A DNA stretch of 64,000 nucleotides from CBDBEU01 sp965204565 (GTDB lineage: Bacteria; Pseudomonadota; Alphaproteobacteria; Rhizobiales; TMED25): contig CBDBEU010000004.1 of assembly GCA_965204565.1 (NCBI GenBank), positions 558,001 to 622,000 on the forward strand, in the 5' to 3' direction. The notes under the pieces were generated by a model, which did no database searches, was not told the DNA's origin, and saw only the letters and a list, made by a program, of their open reading frames with translations. The translations under genes and the position numbers were made by a program. Of this stretch, positions 1-9,800 are shown one piece after another (position 1 is the first letter of the stretch; every line of letters begins with the position of its first letter).

Positions 1-558
1 AACGATTCGCGTGATGTCGGAGAATGATTCGATGGCGCGGCCGTCAATCGAGATCACCAGATCTCCAGGCTCAAACCCTGCGGTCTGCGCAGCACTTCCC
101 GGCTGCACCTGATCAACGACCGGCAGGGTGATCGGCTTCCCGAGCGTTGCGAACAACACAGCGTAGATGACAATGGCAAGGATGAAGTTGGCGATCGGGC
201 CCGCGGCGACGATGGCCGCACGCTGGGCAACATTCTTGGCGTGGAAACTGTTCGGGTCGTTCAACGCTTCTTCGTCTTCGCGATTGGGCACACTCGCAGC
301 GTTTTCGTCTCCGAGAAACTTCACATAGCCGCCGAGAGGCACCCAACCAAATTTCCAGCGGGTCTGATGACGGTCGGTAAAGCCGAACAATTCACGTCCA
401 AAACCGACAGAAAAGGTCTCGATCCGAACACCACACCAGCGGGCGACCAGGAAGTGACCAAGCTCATGAAAAAACACAACAATGGTGATCACGAACAAGA
501 ACGCGACGATGGAAATCACCACCGAGGAGCCGGTATCACCGAGAAAGCTCAAATCCAT
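1..558 (-). CDS. rseP: Site-2 zinc metalloprotease RseP, 5' part (gene runs off the window)
   Basis: Inner-membrane intramembrane protease that cuts anti-sigma factors and signal-peptide remnants. The first 186 codons are present, starting at an ATG at 558. A first membrane helix (about residues 12-30) leads into the zinc-binding, catalytic HELGH at residues 31-35. This is followed by the family's PLGGYVKF turn, a second hydrophobic segment (GPIANFILAIVIYAVLF) and the start of a PDZ domain (GFEPGDLVISIDG). The gene lies 25 bases downstream of dxr on the same strand, the usual place in rhizobial dxr-rseP-bamA-lpxD blocks, so it is probably read from the rpsB side. The C-terminal catalytic NxxPxPxLDG motif lies outside the window. 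Confidence 0.93.
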   Translation of the reverse strand, partial: MDLSFLGDTGSSVVISIVAFLFVITIVVFFHELGHFLVARWCGVRIETFSVGFGRELFGFTDRHQTRWKFGWVPLGGYVKFLGDENAASVPNREDEEALNDPNSFHAKNVAQRAAIVAAGPIANFILAIVIYAVLFATLGKPITLPVVDQVQPGSAAQTAGFEPGDLVISIDGRAIESFSDITRIV

Positions 559-583
559 TGCCAGTCGCCTCTTTGGTGTTCGT

Positions 584-1801
584 TCACGCCGGTGGCGCGG
601 TTTGCAGTGTCTCTATCGCGAGGTGGCGCGCGGCGAAGTCGAGTTCAAGGACCTCATCAATTGCGAGAAGATCGGCGCCGCCAAGCCGGCCAGTTGCCTC
701 ATCCATCGCGCTTTCGACCACGCGCGCAACATCCAGAAAACCGATCCGGCCGCCAAGAAATGCTTCAACCGCGATTTCGTTGGCGGCGTTGAGCACGATG
801 GGCGCATTTCCGCCGTTGCGCAAGGCATTCACGGCAAGTCCAAGCGCCGGGAAACGTTCCGTATCGGCAGCTTCGAAGGTCAAATTCCCGATCTGCGCTA
901 GATCGAGCGGCGTCACCGGTACTGCCATGCGATCGGGCCATGCGAGCGCCAGTGAAATCGGCGTGCGCATGTCCGGCTCGCCCAACTGGGCAAGCACCGA
1001 GCCATCATAATATGCGACCAGGCTGTGAACGATTGACTGAGGATGGACCAGCACCTCGAGCCGGTCGGCATCAATCGCGAAAAGATGATGGGCTTCAATC
1101 AGTTCCAGCCCCTTGTTCATCATGGTCGCTGAATCAACAGAGATTTTCGCGCCCATGCTCCAATTGGGATGGGCGATCGCGTGTTCGGGCCTGGCGCGCG
1201 ACATTTCTTCGCGTGTCCAGGTTCTGAATGGCCCGCCGGACGCGGTGAGGATGATTTTCGCGACCGCATCGGGCTGCGATTGGTCCAGCACCTGGAAAAT
1301 TGCGCTGTGTTCGGAATCCACCGGCAAGAGTGTGGCGCCGGTCCGAGCCGCTTCGCGGAAAAACAGGGCGCCAGCCGCGACCAGGCATTCCTTGTTGGCA
1401 ATTGCCACGGTTGGACAATGGGCAAGAGCTGCAAACGTTGCTTCAATGCCTGCTGCACCGACAATCGAGGCCATTACGATATCGCTCTTCAGGCAGGCCG
1501 CCTCGACAAGCGCCGGCGCGCCGGCAGCGGCGCGGATGTTGGTGCCGGCAAGCGCTTCGACCAGATCATTGTAAGCGTCGGGATCGGCGACAACCGCCAG
1601 CTCGGCTGAGAATTCGCGCGCCTGACGGGCCAGCATCTCGACATTTCTGTTTGCGGTCAGTGCCACTATCTGAAGCGATTGGGACCGGCGTACCAAGTCA
1701 AGCGTGCCCTGGCCGACGGATCCGGTTGATCCCAAAATGGTGACGCGGCGCTCGCCGGGCGCTGCGACTATCTTGGGCGCAACCCCGCTTGCGCCTACCA
1801 T
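584..1801 (-). CDS. dxr: 1-deoxy-D-xylulose 5-phosphate reductoisomerase
   Basis: Cytosolic enzyme making 2-C-methyl-D-erythritol 4-phosphate from DXP with NADPH, the committed step of the MEP isoprenoid route. The 405 residues match the family length. The N-terminal nucleotide-binding loop GSTGSVG sits near residue 25. NKECLV, the metal-binding stretch VDSEHSAIFQ and the substrate loop NWSMGAKISVDSATMMNKG all follow in the expected order. The start overlaps the end of cdsA by 7 bases, implying translational coupling. Its product feeds UppS two genes upstream. Confidence 0.97.
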   Translation of the reverse strand: MVGASGVAPKIVAAPGERRVTILGSTGSVGQGTLDLVRRSQSLQIVALTANRNVEMLARQAREFSAELAVVADPDAYNDLVEALAGTNIRAAAGAPALVEAACLKSDIVMASIVGAAGIEATFAALAHCPTVAIANKECLVAAGALFFREAARTGATLLPVDSEHSAIFQVLDQSQPDAVAKIILTASGGPFRTWTREEMSRARPEHAIAHPNWSMGAKISVDSATMMNKGLELIEAHHLFAIDADRLEVLVHPQSIVHSLVAYYDGSVLAQLGEPDMRTPISLALAWPDRMAVPVTPLDLAQIGNLTFEAADTERFPALGLAVNALRNGGNAPIVLNAANEIAVEAFLGGRIGFLDVARVVESAMDEATGRLGGADLLAIDEVLELDFAARHLAIETLQTAPPA

Positions 1802-2631
1802 ATCAGTGCCCCCCTGCCGGCATGCTCCAGCCCGGCACGCGACGTGCCCAGGGCAGCAGCAGCAAGCGCTGCAAATATCAAGCTATCAACACGATCCATC
1901 ACGCCGCCATGTCCGGGGATAAGAGCACCTGCATTTTTAGCACCGAATTGGCGCTTTATCCATGATTCGGCAAGATCGCCCAAAACCGCGGCGATGCCCA
2001 CCCCCATACTGGCGATCACAAGACCACTGGCAGATGTATCGGCAACAAATTTGGCGGTGAGAAGGCCAACGACGCCAGCGCCCAAAACGGCAGCAATGGC
2101 GCCAGACCAGGTTTTCGCTGGAGAGATCCGCGGAGCGAGCCGCGCTCCGCCAATAAGCCGGCCAACGGCAAAGGCCGCACTGTCGCTGATCCATACCAGC
2201 GCGAGCAGCCAGCAAATGGCCATGAGGCCAAAGGAGCCGTCACCACGTAAAATGACAAGCGCCAGTGCTGAAAAGCCGGCATAGGAAATGCCGATGACGC
2301 ACCAGTCGGACCGCAATCCAATGGCGGAACAAACCAATGCGGCAATCAAAATACTCACCGACAAAGTGGCGATTGCCGCAACGGCACCGCATAAAGCAAA
2401 CGCCGCCAGCCCGGCAACAACCGCGCCAGCGGGCAACATGAACGCCCCGATCGGGGCGCTTGGTGCGGTCAGACGGCTCCATTCAAGGCTCACCAATATC
2501 CCGGCAACGGCCACAAGGCACAAAAACGTACCGCTGCCCAAATACGCCGCGAGAAGCGCAAGCGGTACGAGAAGCGCAGCGGACGCCAGCCTGCGCACCA
2601 GCTCTGAGTTGAAATAATGTGAAACGTGCAC
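1795..2631 (-). CDS. cdsA: Phosphatidate cytidylyltransferase
   Basis: Integral inner-membrane enzyme that makes CDP-diacylglycerol from phosphatidate and CTP, the branch point for phospholipid head groups. The 278 residues form multiple hydrophobic helices from the N-terminus on (LASAALLVPLALLAAYL). The family signature is visible near the C-terminus: SPAKTWSGAIAAVLGA, then LIPGHGGVMDRVDS, which holds the conserved acidic residues. It sits between uppS (12-base gap) and dxr (7-base overlap), so it is part of the same transcript. The first ATG was taken as the start; the N-terminus is not strongly conserved, so the start could differ slightly. Confidence 0.95.
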   Translation of the reverse strand: MHVSHYFNSELVRRLASAALLVPLALLAAYLGSGTFLCLVAVAGILVSLEWSRLTAPSAPIGAFMLPAGAVVAGLAAFALCGAVAAIATLSVSILIAALVCSAIGLRSDWCVIGISYAGFSALALVILRGDGSFGLMAICWLLALVWISDSAAFAVGRLIGGARLAPRISPAKTWSGAIAAVLGAGVVGLLTAKFVADTSASGLVIASMGVGIAAVLGDLAESWIKRQFGAKNAGALIPGHGGVMDRVDSLIFAALAAAALGTSRAGLEHAGRGALIW

Positions 2632-2643
2632 AGGCGCAAGGTT

Positions 2644-3435
2644 TTAACCGGCCGAACGGGCGGTAACATCTCCAAACCGGCGTTCGCGATTCTGGTAGAC
2701 GGTGATGGCATCACACAGCGCCTGGGCATCGAAATCCGGCCACAGAACATCGGTAAAGACCAGTTCGGTATAGGCCGTTTGCCACAGCAGAAAGTTGCTG
2801 AGCCGCTGCTCGCCGCTCGTTCTGATCAGAAGATCGGGATCGGGCAGGCCAGCGGTATCGAGATGGCGCTCGAACTCATCCACATCCACTGCATCGGCAG
2901 ACAAAAGGTCTGCCTCGACCTGTTGTGCAACCTTGCGTGCGGCCCGGGCAATTTCATTGCGGGAGCCGTAGTTGAAGGCGGCAATGAGCTGCAATCCGGT
3001 ATTTCCGGCAGTGAGATCCTGGGCATCATTGATCAGTTTGAGCACTTCGGGATCGAGACGAATCTCCTCACCGATCACCCGCACCCGGACATTGTTGCGA
3101 TGCAGCGCCGCCAGGTCCTGTTTGATGAAGCGCTTGAGCAATTCCATCAAATGGTTGATCTCGGCCTCGGGACGGCTCCAGTTTTCCGAGCTGAATCCGT
3201 AAATCGTCAAATAGGGAATGGCGAGTTCGCCGGCGGCACGCACGGTTCGGCGCACAGCTTCCACGCCATTGCGGTGCCCGACAGCGCGCGGCAGGTTGCG
3301 CTGCGCAGCCCAGCGCCCGTTGCCATCCATGATGATCGCGACATGGTGCGGCAGGCGTGTTCGATCGACATGATCAAGAACCGCCTTGTCGTCGGCTATC
3401 GCCTCTTGCACCATCGCGTCTCTTGCCTTCGCCAC
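2644..3435 (-). CDS. uppS: Isoprenyl (undecaprenyl diphosphate) synthase
   Basis: Cis-prenyltransferase that condenses isopentenyl diphosphate units to the C55 lipid carrier used for peptidoglycan and O-antigen export. It is 263 residues long. The diphosphate-binding loop HVAIIMDGNGRWA lies about 30 residues in, with its catalytic Asp. FSSENWSRP and the C-terminal LLIRTSGEQRLSNFLLWQ-AYTEL block, which binds IPP and Mg, are intact. It lies 2 bases after the frr stop codon and before cdsA in a conserved operon. The N-terminal extension before the conserved core is about 30 residues, slightly longer than E. coli's. Confidence 0.96.
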   Translation of the reverse strand: MAKARDAMVQEAIADDKAVLDHVDRTRLPHHVAIIMDGNGRWAAQRNLPRAVGHRNGVEAVRRTVRAAGELAIPYLTIYGFSSENWSRPEAEINHLMELLKRFIKQDLAALHRNNVRVRVIGEEIRLDPEVLKLINDAQDLTAGNTGLQLIAAFNYGSRNEIARAARKVAQQVEADLLSADAVDVDEFERHLDTAGLPDPDLLIRTSGEQRLSNFLLWQTAYTELVFTDVLWPDFDAQALCDAITVYQNRERRFGDVTARSAG

Positions 3436-3437
3436 TA

Positions 3438-4007
3438 CTAAACTTGCGTAATTTCCGAGTCTTTTGTTGCAAGCAACTCATCAATTTCGCTCACCGTCGC
3501 ATCTGTCAGCTGCTGGACTTCCTCTGACCATGCCTTGTGTTCATCCTCGCCAATATGGCCGTTCTTCTCCAGGCGCTTGAGCTGGTCCATTCCATCGCGG
3601 CGCACATTACGCACCGCAACGCGCGCCTGTTCGGCGTATTTTGCGGCAACCTTGGCAAGCTCCAGCCGCCGCTCCTCATTGAGCTTGGGGATCGGGATGC
3701 GCATAAGCTGGCCATCAACAGCGGGATTGAGGCCAAGATCGGAGTTGCGGATCGCCTTTTCCACCGCGCCTGCAAGCCCGCGATCCCACACTTGAACCGA
3801 GATCATGCGCGGGTCAGGCACCGAGACGGTCGCCAACTGGTTGAGTGGCATCTTGGCGCCGTAGGCATCTACGGTAATCGGATCAAGCAGGCTTGCCCGC
3901 GCACGCCCGGTTCGAAGGCCGGCAAATTCTGACTTCAGCGCACCCACAGCACCATTCATGCGCCGCATGATGTCATCGACATCGAGTTCTGTCTGTTCGT
4001 CGGTCAT
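3438..4007 (-). CDS. frr: Ribosome recycling factor
   Basis: Cytosolic factor that, with EF-G, splits post-termination ribosomes. From the ATG at 4007 (MTDEQTELDVDDIMRRM) the protein has 189 residues. A GTG or ATG four codons further upstream is in frame but gives an unusual MGCE start. The family hallmarks GLRTGRARASLLDPI, the RMISVQVWD region and the C-terminal MDQLKRLEKNGHIGEDE stretch are present. It follows pyrH after about 33 bases and is followed directly by uppS. Confidence 0.96.
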   Translation of the reverse strand: MTDEQTELDVDDIMRRMNGAVGALKSEFAGLRTGRARASLLDPITVDAYGAKMPLNQLATVSVPDPRMISVQVWDRGLAGAVEKAIRNSDLGLNPAVDGQLMRIPIPKLNEERRLELAKVAAKYAEQARVAVRNVRRDGMDQLKRLEKNGHIGEDEHKAWSEEVQQLTDATVSEIDELLATKDSEITQV

Positions 4008-4040
4008 TTCACAGCCCACCCCTAGCGGTTTGGCGATGAT

Positions 4041-4769
4041 CTACGTTGAGGGCTCTCCGTCGACGGTGGTAAAAATCCCCCGGCCCGCAACGGTGTCAAG
4101 CAATGCACCGTCACGATGGATCGAGAACACAATTATCGGGATCGAATTGTCGCGGGCAAGTGCGATTGCTGTTGCATCCATGACACCGAGATTGCTGGCG
4201 AGGATATCGTCATATGACAAATGATCATAGCGCACTGCATCTGGATCGGTCTGCGGATCGGCGGAATAGACGCCATCGACATTGGTTGCCTTCATGACAA
4301 CGTCAGCGTCGGTTTCGGCCGCACGAAGGGTCGCGGCGGTATCGGTGGTGAAATACGGATTGCCGGTTCCGGCGGCCAGAATCGCAACCTCACCGCGTTC
4401 AAGAACGGCGAGCGCACGGTCGCGGCTATAGCCCAGGCAGAGCGCATCCATGGATACGGCGGAGAGCGCCTCAGCCGGAACGCCACCGGCGCATAGCGCA
4501 CTTTTCAGCGCGATCGCATTCATCACCGTTGCCAGAATGCCCATATGATCGGCGACGACGCGATCCATGCCGCCGGCGGCACCGGCAAGCCCGCGAAAAA
4601 TGTTGCCGCCGCCGATGACAATCGCAAGCTCAACGCCGGCCGCCCGCACACTGGCAATCTCGCGGGTTAGCCGGTCCAGGGTCTCAACATCTATGCCATG
4701 GCTCTGAGTGCCCATGAGAGCTTCTCCGGACAGCTTCAGGAGCACACGAGAATAACGAGCAGATGCCAT
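4041..4769 (-). CDS. pyrH: UMP kinase
   Basis: Hexameric bacterial UMP kinase of the amino-acid-kinase fold, phosphorylating UMP to UDP with ATP for pyrimidine nucleotide supply. It has 242 residues. The N-terminus RVLLKLSGEAL, the glycine-rich VIGGGNIFRG and the FTTDTAATLRA/KATNVDGVYSADP blocks, which hold the nucleotide and allosteric GTP sites, are clear. It lies in the standard tsf-pyrH-frr order, with 59 bases to tsf. Confidence 0.97.
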   Translation of the reverse strand: MASARYSRVLLKLSGEALMGTQSHGIDVETLDRLTREIASVRAAGVELAIVIGGGNIFRGLAGAAGGMDRVVADHMGILATVMNAIALKSALCAGGVPAEALSAVSMDALCLGYSRDRALAVLERGEVAILAAGTGNPYFTTDTAATLRAAETDADVVMKATNVDGVYSADPQTDPDAVRYDHLSYDDILASNLGVMDATAIALARDNSIPIIVFSIHRDGALLDTVAGRGIFTTVDGEPST

Positions 4770-4828
4770 GGTTTAACCTGTTTATGGGCGTTGATTATTC
4801 GTTCGTCTTGGCTCTGCCCGCACGTGCC

Positions 4829-5755
4829 TCAACTGCCTGCCGCGGCCGCAACCTCGGCAGCAAAATCACTTTCTTCACGCTCGATGCCCTCGCCGAGCGA
4901 CATGCGCACAAAACCAGCCAGTGCAACCGGGCTGCCAAGTTCCTTGGCGGCATCCTCGATCACCTGGCCGACGGTGCGGTCACTATCAATCACGAATGCC
5001 TGGGAGGTCAGCACAACCTCTTCGTAATATTTCCGCATCCGTCCCTCGACCATCTTGTCGATAATGTTGTCGGGCCGACCGGACTCGCGCGCCTGCTCGG
5101 CCAGCACCTGGCGCTCGCGCGCGACCACTTCCGGGTCGAGTTCCTCGATGGAAAGTGCCAGCGGGCTGGCGGCGGCGGCATGCATGGCCAATTGATGGGC
5201 GAGACTGGCAAGCTTTTCGCTATCAGCTTCAGATTCCAGCGCCACCAGCACGCCGATGCGGCCAAGGCCTGCGGCAATCGCATTGTGGACATAGGCACTG
5301 ACCACGCCATTGTTGACCGAAAGTGCGGCGCTGCGCCGCAAATTCATGTTCTCGCCAATGGTGCCGACAAGTTCGGTGATGTGATCGGTGACCGACTTGC
5401 CGGCGCCTGGATAGTCTGCTGCGGCAGTTGCAGCCAGATCGCCGCCATTTTCCAGGGCAAGTATGGTGACATTGCGCACCAGGTCCTGGAACTGCTCGTT
5501 GCGGGCGACGAAATCGGTCTCGGCATTAACCTCGACAAGCGCACCCGATTTGTCTGCGAGCGCCGAGCCGACCAACCCCTCGGCCGCGACACGTCCCGAC
5601 TTCTTGGCCGCTTTCGACAAGCCCTTGGCACGCAGCCAATCGGTCGCGGCATCATTGTCGCCATCGGTTTCGGCAAGTGCTGCCTTGCAATCCATCATGC
5701 CGGCGCCGGTCTGGTCTCTCAGAGACTTGACCATCTGTGCAGTGATATTCGTCAT
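4829..5755 (-). CDS. tsf: Elongation factor Ts
   Basis: Guanine-nucleotide exchange factor for EF-Tu. It has 308 residues, the usual alphaproteobacterial length. The N-terminal UBA-like helix contains LRDQTGAGMMDCKAAL, immediately recognisable in EF-Ts. The core carries the NAETDFVARNEQF motif whose TDFV contacts EF-Tu. It lies 40 bases downstream of rpsB, the near-universal arrangement, so it is likely co-transcribed and controlled with S2. Confidence 0.97.
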   Translation of the reverse strand: MTNITAQMVKSLRDQTGAGMMDCKAALAETDGDNDAATDWLRAKGLSKAAKKSGRVAAEGLVGSALADKSGALVEVNAETDFVARNEQFQDLVRNVTILALENGGDLAATAAADYPGAGKSVTDHITELVGTIGENMNLRRSAALSVNNGVVSAYVHNAIAAGLGRIGVLVALESEADSEKLASLAHQLAMHAAAASPLALSIEELDPEVVARERQVLAEQARESGRPDNIIDKMVEGRMRKYYEEVVLTSQAFVIDSDRTVGQVIEDAAKELGSPVALAGFVRMSLGEGIEREESDFAAEVAAAAGS

Positions 5756-5795
5756 TTGGTGTTCTTAGCTCCGCATCCCGACAAGATCGGGTGTC

Positions 5796-6686
5796 TTAAC
5801 TGCCTGCCGGTGCATCAGCCCGATCTGCGGCCGTCTGTCCGGCTTCCGTGGCCCCCGGGGTCTCTGTAGCTGCCGGCACTTGTTCCGCAGCTTCGGGACC
5901 GGCGTCTTCAGCTGCCGGCTCGGCAACTTCCTCGCCCTCCAGCACCGGCTCAAGAACCGGACTTGCCGCTTCGCCGACATCGATCCCGGCGGCGGCTGAG
6001 CTTTGTGAAATGCCGTCAAGCACGGAACGGGTCACAAGGTCGCAATAAAGGGAGATGGCGCGGCCTGCGTCATCATTGCCGGGGATCGGATAGGTGATGC
6101 CTTCGGGGTTTGAATTGCTGTCGATCACCGCAATCACCGGAATTCCAAGTTTCCTGGCTTCCTGAATGGCAATCGATTCCTTGTTTGTGTCGACCACAAA
6201 CAGGATGTCCGGCAGCCCGCCCATATCCTTGATGCCGCCGATGGTGCGATTGAGCTTGCTGCGCTCACGCGTCAGGCGAAGCAGTTCCTTCTTGGTCAGG
6301 CCCTGGGCTTCGCCCTCGAACATCTCGTCGAGCTGACGCAAGCGCCTGATCGAATTTGAGACGGTTTTCCAGTTGGTCAGCGTGCCGCCCAGCCAACGGT
6401 GATTAATGAAGTACTGCGCACACTTACCGGCAGATTCAGCGATCGGCTCGGACGCCTGCCGCTTGGTGCCGACAAACAATACCCGGCCGCCGGAGGTGAC
6501 GATATCGCGCACCGCAACCAGTGCCTGATGCAGCATCGGTACGGTCTGCGACAAGTCCATGATGTGGATGCCATTGCGATCGCCGAAAATGAACGGAGCC
6601 ATTTTCGGATTCCAGCGATGGGTCTGATGGCCGAAATAAACGCCAGCTTCGAGAAGCTGGCGCATGGAAAAATCTGGTAGCGCCAT
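5796..6686 (-). CDS. rpsB: 30S ribosomal protein S2
   Basis: Small-subunit protein S2. It has 296 residues. The N-terminus MALPDFSMRQLLEAGVYFGHQTHRWNP-type start and the FINHRWLGGTLTNW and PVIAVIDSNSNPEGI blocks are diagnostic. After the globular domain there is a tail of about 50 residues rich in Ala, Glu, Pro and Gly, typical of alphaproteobacterial S2. It lies between dnaE and tsf. The 132-base leader upstream contains a strong hairpin (6764-6790). Confidence 0.97.
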   Translation of the reverse strand: MALPDFSMRQLLEAGVYFGHQTHRWNPKMAPFIFGDRNGIHIMDLSQTVPMLHQALVAVRDIVTSGGRVLFVGTKRQASEPIAESAGKCAQYFINHRWLGGTLTNWKTVSNSIRRLRQLDEMFEGEAQGLTKKELLRLTRERSKLNRTIGGIKDMGGLPDILFVVDTNKESIAIQEARKLGIPVIAVIDSNSNPEGITYPIPGNDDAGRAISLYCDLVTRSVLDGISQSSAAAGIDVGEAASPVLEPVLEGEEVAEPAAEDAGPEAAEQVPAATETPGATEAGQTAADRADAPAGS

Positions 6687-6763
6687 GTCTGTTCTCCAGA
6701 TCCGGTTGTTCCTCCGCAGGGCTTTGGCCGCGCCCGAGATGGGTCACGACACCGGATCACGTA

Positions 6764-6790
6764 ACCGGAGGCGGAGAACCGCCGTCCGGT
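6764..6790 (-). promoter_or_regulatory. Strong hairpin in the dnaE-rpsB gap
   Basis: On the minus strand, ACCGGA-c-GGCGG is followed by a four-base loop and CCGCC-TCCGGT: 11 base pairs with a single bulged base. It lies 29 bases after the dnaE stop codon and about 80 bases before the rpsB start. There is no following U-tract, so a plain intrinsic terminator for dnaE is doubtful. An rpsB leader element (S2 autoregulates its own operon in other bacteria) or a Rho-limited 3' end are the alternatives. Confidence 0.4.
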
Positions 6791-6818
6791 ACGCACCCCG
6801 CGTGCAAATTGGCTGGCG

Positions 6819-9800
6819 TTATATGGTCTCAGCCGACACTTGACAAGCGTGATGACACCGCTCCTGAACAGGCGTCGCCGGCTCTGTTTCAACCGCAACT
6901 ATACCGGCGATCGATTTGAGCGAACTGGCGATGCTGGCGCTCACCTCAAATGTGCGGCCAAGCTCGAGTTCATATTCGCACCGTGCCGTATGGTCCTGCA
7001 CGATCACCGACACGATATCGTGCCCGGCGCCAGACGCGAGCTGCGCCGACAAGGCCTCCAACGGCCGATCATCGCGGATGAAAACGCGCAAATGGGAACA
7101 TTCGGCAGAGCCGTTACTTTGCAGCTCTGAGGATGGATCGCTTTGCTTGATCGGGCACGCGTCCTGCAGGCGAAGACGCACCCGGTCGCCCTCAAGTTCG
7201 GCCTCGACCCGCAAAATCGCCGCCATACCATGCTCAAGCACATCGCCGGTTTGCGCCAGCACATCGGAAAACACCACAGCCTCGAACTGACCGGTTGGAT
7301 CGGAAAACGAGACGAAAGCATAGCTGTTGCCGGTGCGCCCGCGCCGGTCGCGCCGGCCGGTGACGGTTCCGGCAAGACGCGCAGCGGTATGGCCGCGCTC
7401 ACGCACGTCCTGTTCGAAACTGCGCCACGGCGTCACGCCGGCATCGGCCAGAGCCTCGCGGCAGCTATCAAGCGGGTGACCGGAAAGAAACGAGCCGATG
7501 GCCTCGAATTCCTCATTGAGCCTGGTCATCGGGTCCCAGGGGGCGATGGCCGGCAGCTTGATCTCGACCACAGCCTTGCCGCCAACACCAAACATGTCGT
7601 CCTGTCCGTCCGCTCTTGCCGCGGCGGCGCGCTGGGCTTCATGGCACAGCATATCAACACCGCCAAGCAATGCGGCACGATTGTCTGCCAGCTCATCGAA
7701 CACACCGGCGCGCACAAGATTTTCCAAGGTGCGGCGATTGACGATCTGCGGGTCGATGCGGGAGGCAAAATCGGACAGCGAGGTGAAGGCGCCGCTGGCC
7801 TGACACTCAGCTGCGATATGTTCGACCGCATGGCCGCCGACATTCTTCAACGCCCCCAGCGCGTAGCGGATGGCGCCGTCCTCGACCAGGAAATCGCGGC
7901 CTGAGTGATTGACCGAAGGCGGCAGAATGCGCGCACCCATGCGGTCGGCTTCGCCACGCAACTGCGCCAGCTTGTCAGTGTTGCCCATGTCATGGGTCAT
8001 CACAGAGGCCAGAAACTCCAGCGGAAAATTGGCCTTCATATAGGCGGTCTGATAGGCGACCAGCGCATAGGCGGCAGAGTGCGCCTTGTTGAAGCCATAG
8101 CCGGCGAATTTGTCGACGAGATCGAAAATATACTTGGCGCGATCGGGATCGACGCCCTTTGCCGATGCACCATCGATGAAACGAGCACGCTGGGCATCCA
8201 TCTCCGACTTGATCTTCTTGCCCATGGCGCGGCGCAGAAGATCGGCCTCGCCCAGTGAAAAGCCCGCCATGTGCTGGGCGATCTGCAGCACCTGTTCCTG
8301 ATAGATGATCACGCCGTAGGTATCTGCGACCACCGGCTCGATCAACTCGTGCAAGGCCTCAGGCTGTTCCTTGCCATGCTTGCAGGCGAGATATTTGGGG
8401 ATGTTTTCCATCGGGCCGGGACGGAACAGCGCCACCAGCGCGATCAGATCCTCGAAATTGGTGGGCGCGGCGCGCACCAGAAGATCGCGCATGCCGGCAC
8501 TTTCAAACTGGAACACGCCAACCGTGTCGCCGCGGCGAAACAGCTCGAAAGCTGCCGGATCCTCCAACGGTATGCGTGAAATGTCGATCTTGGTACCGGC
8601 GGCACGCACGATGTCGCCGCAGGTCTCAAGCACGGTCAGGGTCTTCAGGCCCAATATGTCGAATTTGACGAGGCCGGCCTGCTCCACCCATTTCATGTTG
8701 AACTGGGTGACCGGCATTTCGGTGCGCGGATCACGGTAGAGCGGCACCAGCTCGGTCAAAGGCCTGTCACCGATGACAATACCGGCGGCATGGGTCGAGG
8801 CATGGCGATAGAGCCCTTCAAGCGCGCCGCCGATTTCAAGCAGCCGAGCAACCGCCTCATCGCTGTCGCGCTCCTCGCCAAGGCGCGGCTCGCGCTCGAT
8901 CGCCTGGGCAAGGGTGACGGGGTCGGCCGGATTGTTGGGCACCAGCTTGCACAACCGGTCGACCTGGCCATAGGGCATTTGCAGGACGCGTCCGACATCG
9001 CGCAGCACCGCGCGTGCCTGCAGCTTTCCGAAGGTGATGATCTGGGCAACGCGGTCATGGCCGTAGGTGTCGCGAATATGACCTATCACCTCATCGCGCC
9101 GCGCCGGGCAGAAATCGATATCGAAATCAGGCATCGACACACGATGCGGATTGAGGAAACGCTCAAACACCAGATTAAAACGCAGCGGATCTAGGTCGGT
9201 GATGGTCAGCGACCAGGCAACCACCGAGGCTGCCCCCGAGCCACGGCCCGGCCCCACCGGAATGCCATTGGCCTTGGACCACTTGATGATTTCCGAGACA
9301 ATCAGGAAGTAGCCCGGAAATTCCATGGAGTTTATGATTTCGAGCTCATGGGCAAGGCGGGCGCGATAGTCCTCGGCACTGAAGCCCGGGTATGGCCCGC
9401 CCGCGGCAAGGCGCGCCTCAAGCCCCTCTTGTGCCTGGCGCTCGAGCTCGGCCGCCTCATCGATTGCATCGGTATCGCCGCTGCCACGGTAGCGCGGCAG
9501 GATCGGCGTGCGCAGTATTGGGCGCATGGTGCATCGCCGTGCAATCTCGAGCGAATTTTCCAGCGCCTCGGGCAGGTCGGCAAACAACTCGACCATTTCC
9601 GCCGGCGGGCGGAAATGCTGGTTGGGGCTGCAACGCCGTCGGTCTTCATTGGCGACCACCTCACTGTCGGCAATGCAGATCAATGCATCGTGGGCGGTGT
9701 GATCGTCACGGGTTTGGAAAAACACATCATTGGTTGCGACCAACGGCAGGCCGCGCTGATAGGCAAGGCGCAACAGCTCGCATTCAACCGCACTTTCACC

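Noticed and set aside
4763..5869. 368-codon plus-strand frame
   Set aside because: Antisense shadow of tsf: high-GC codon bias opens the frame, and it shows no domain of its own.
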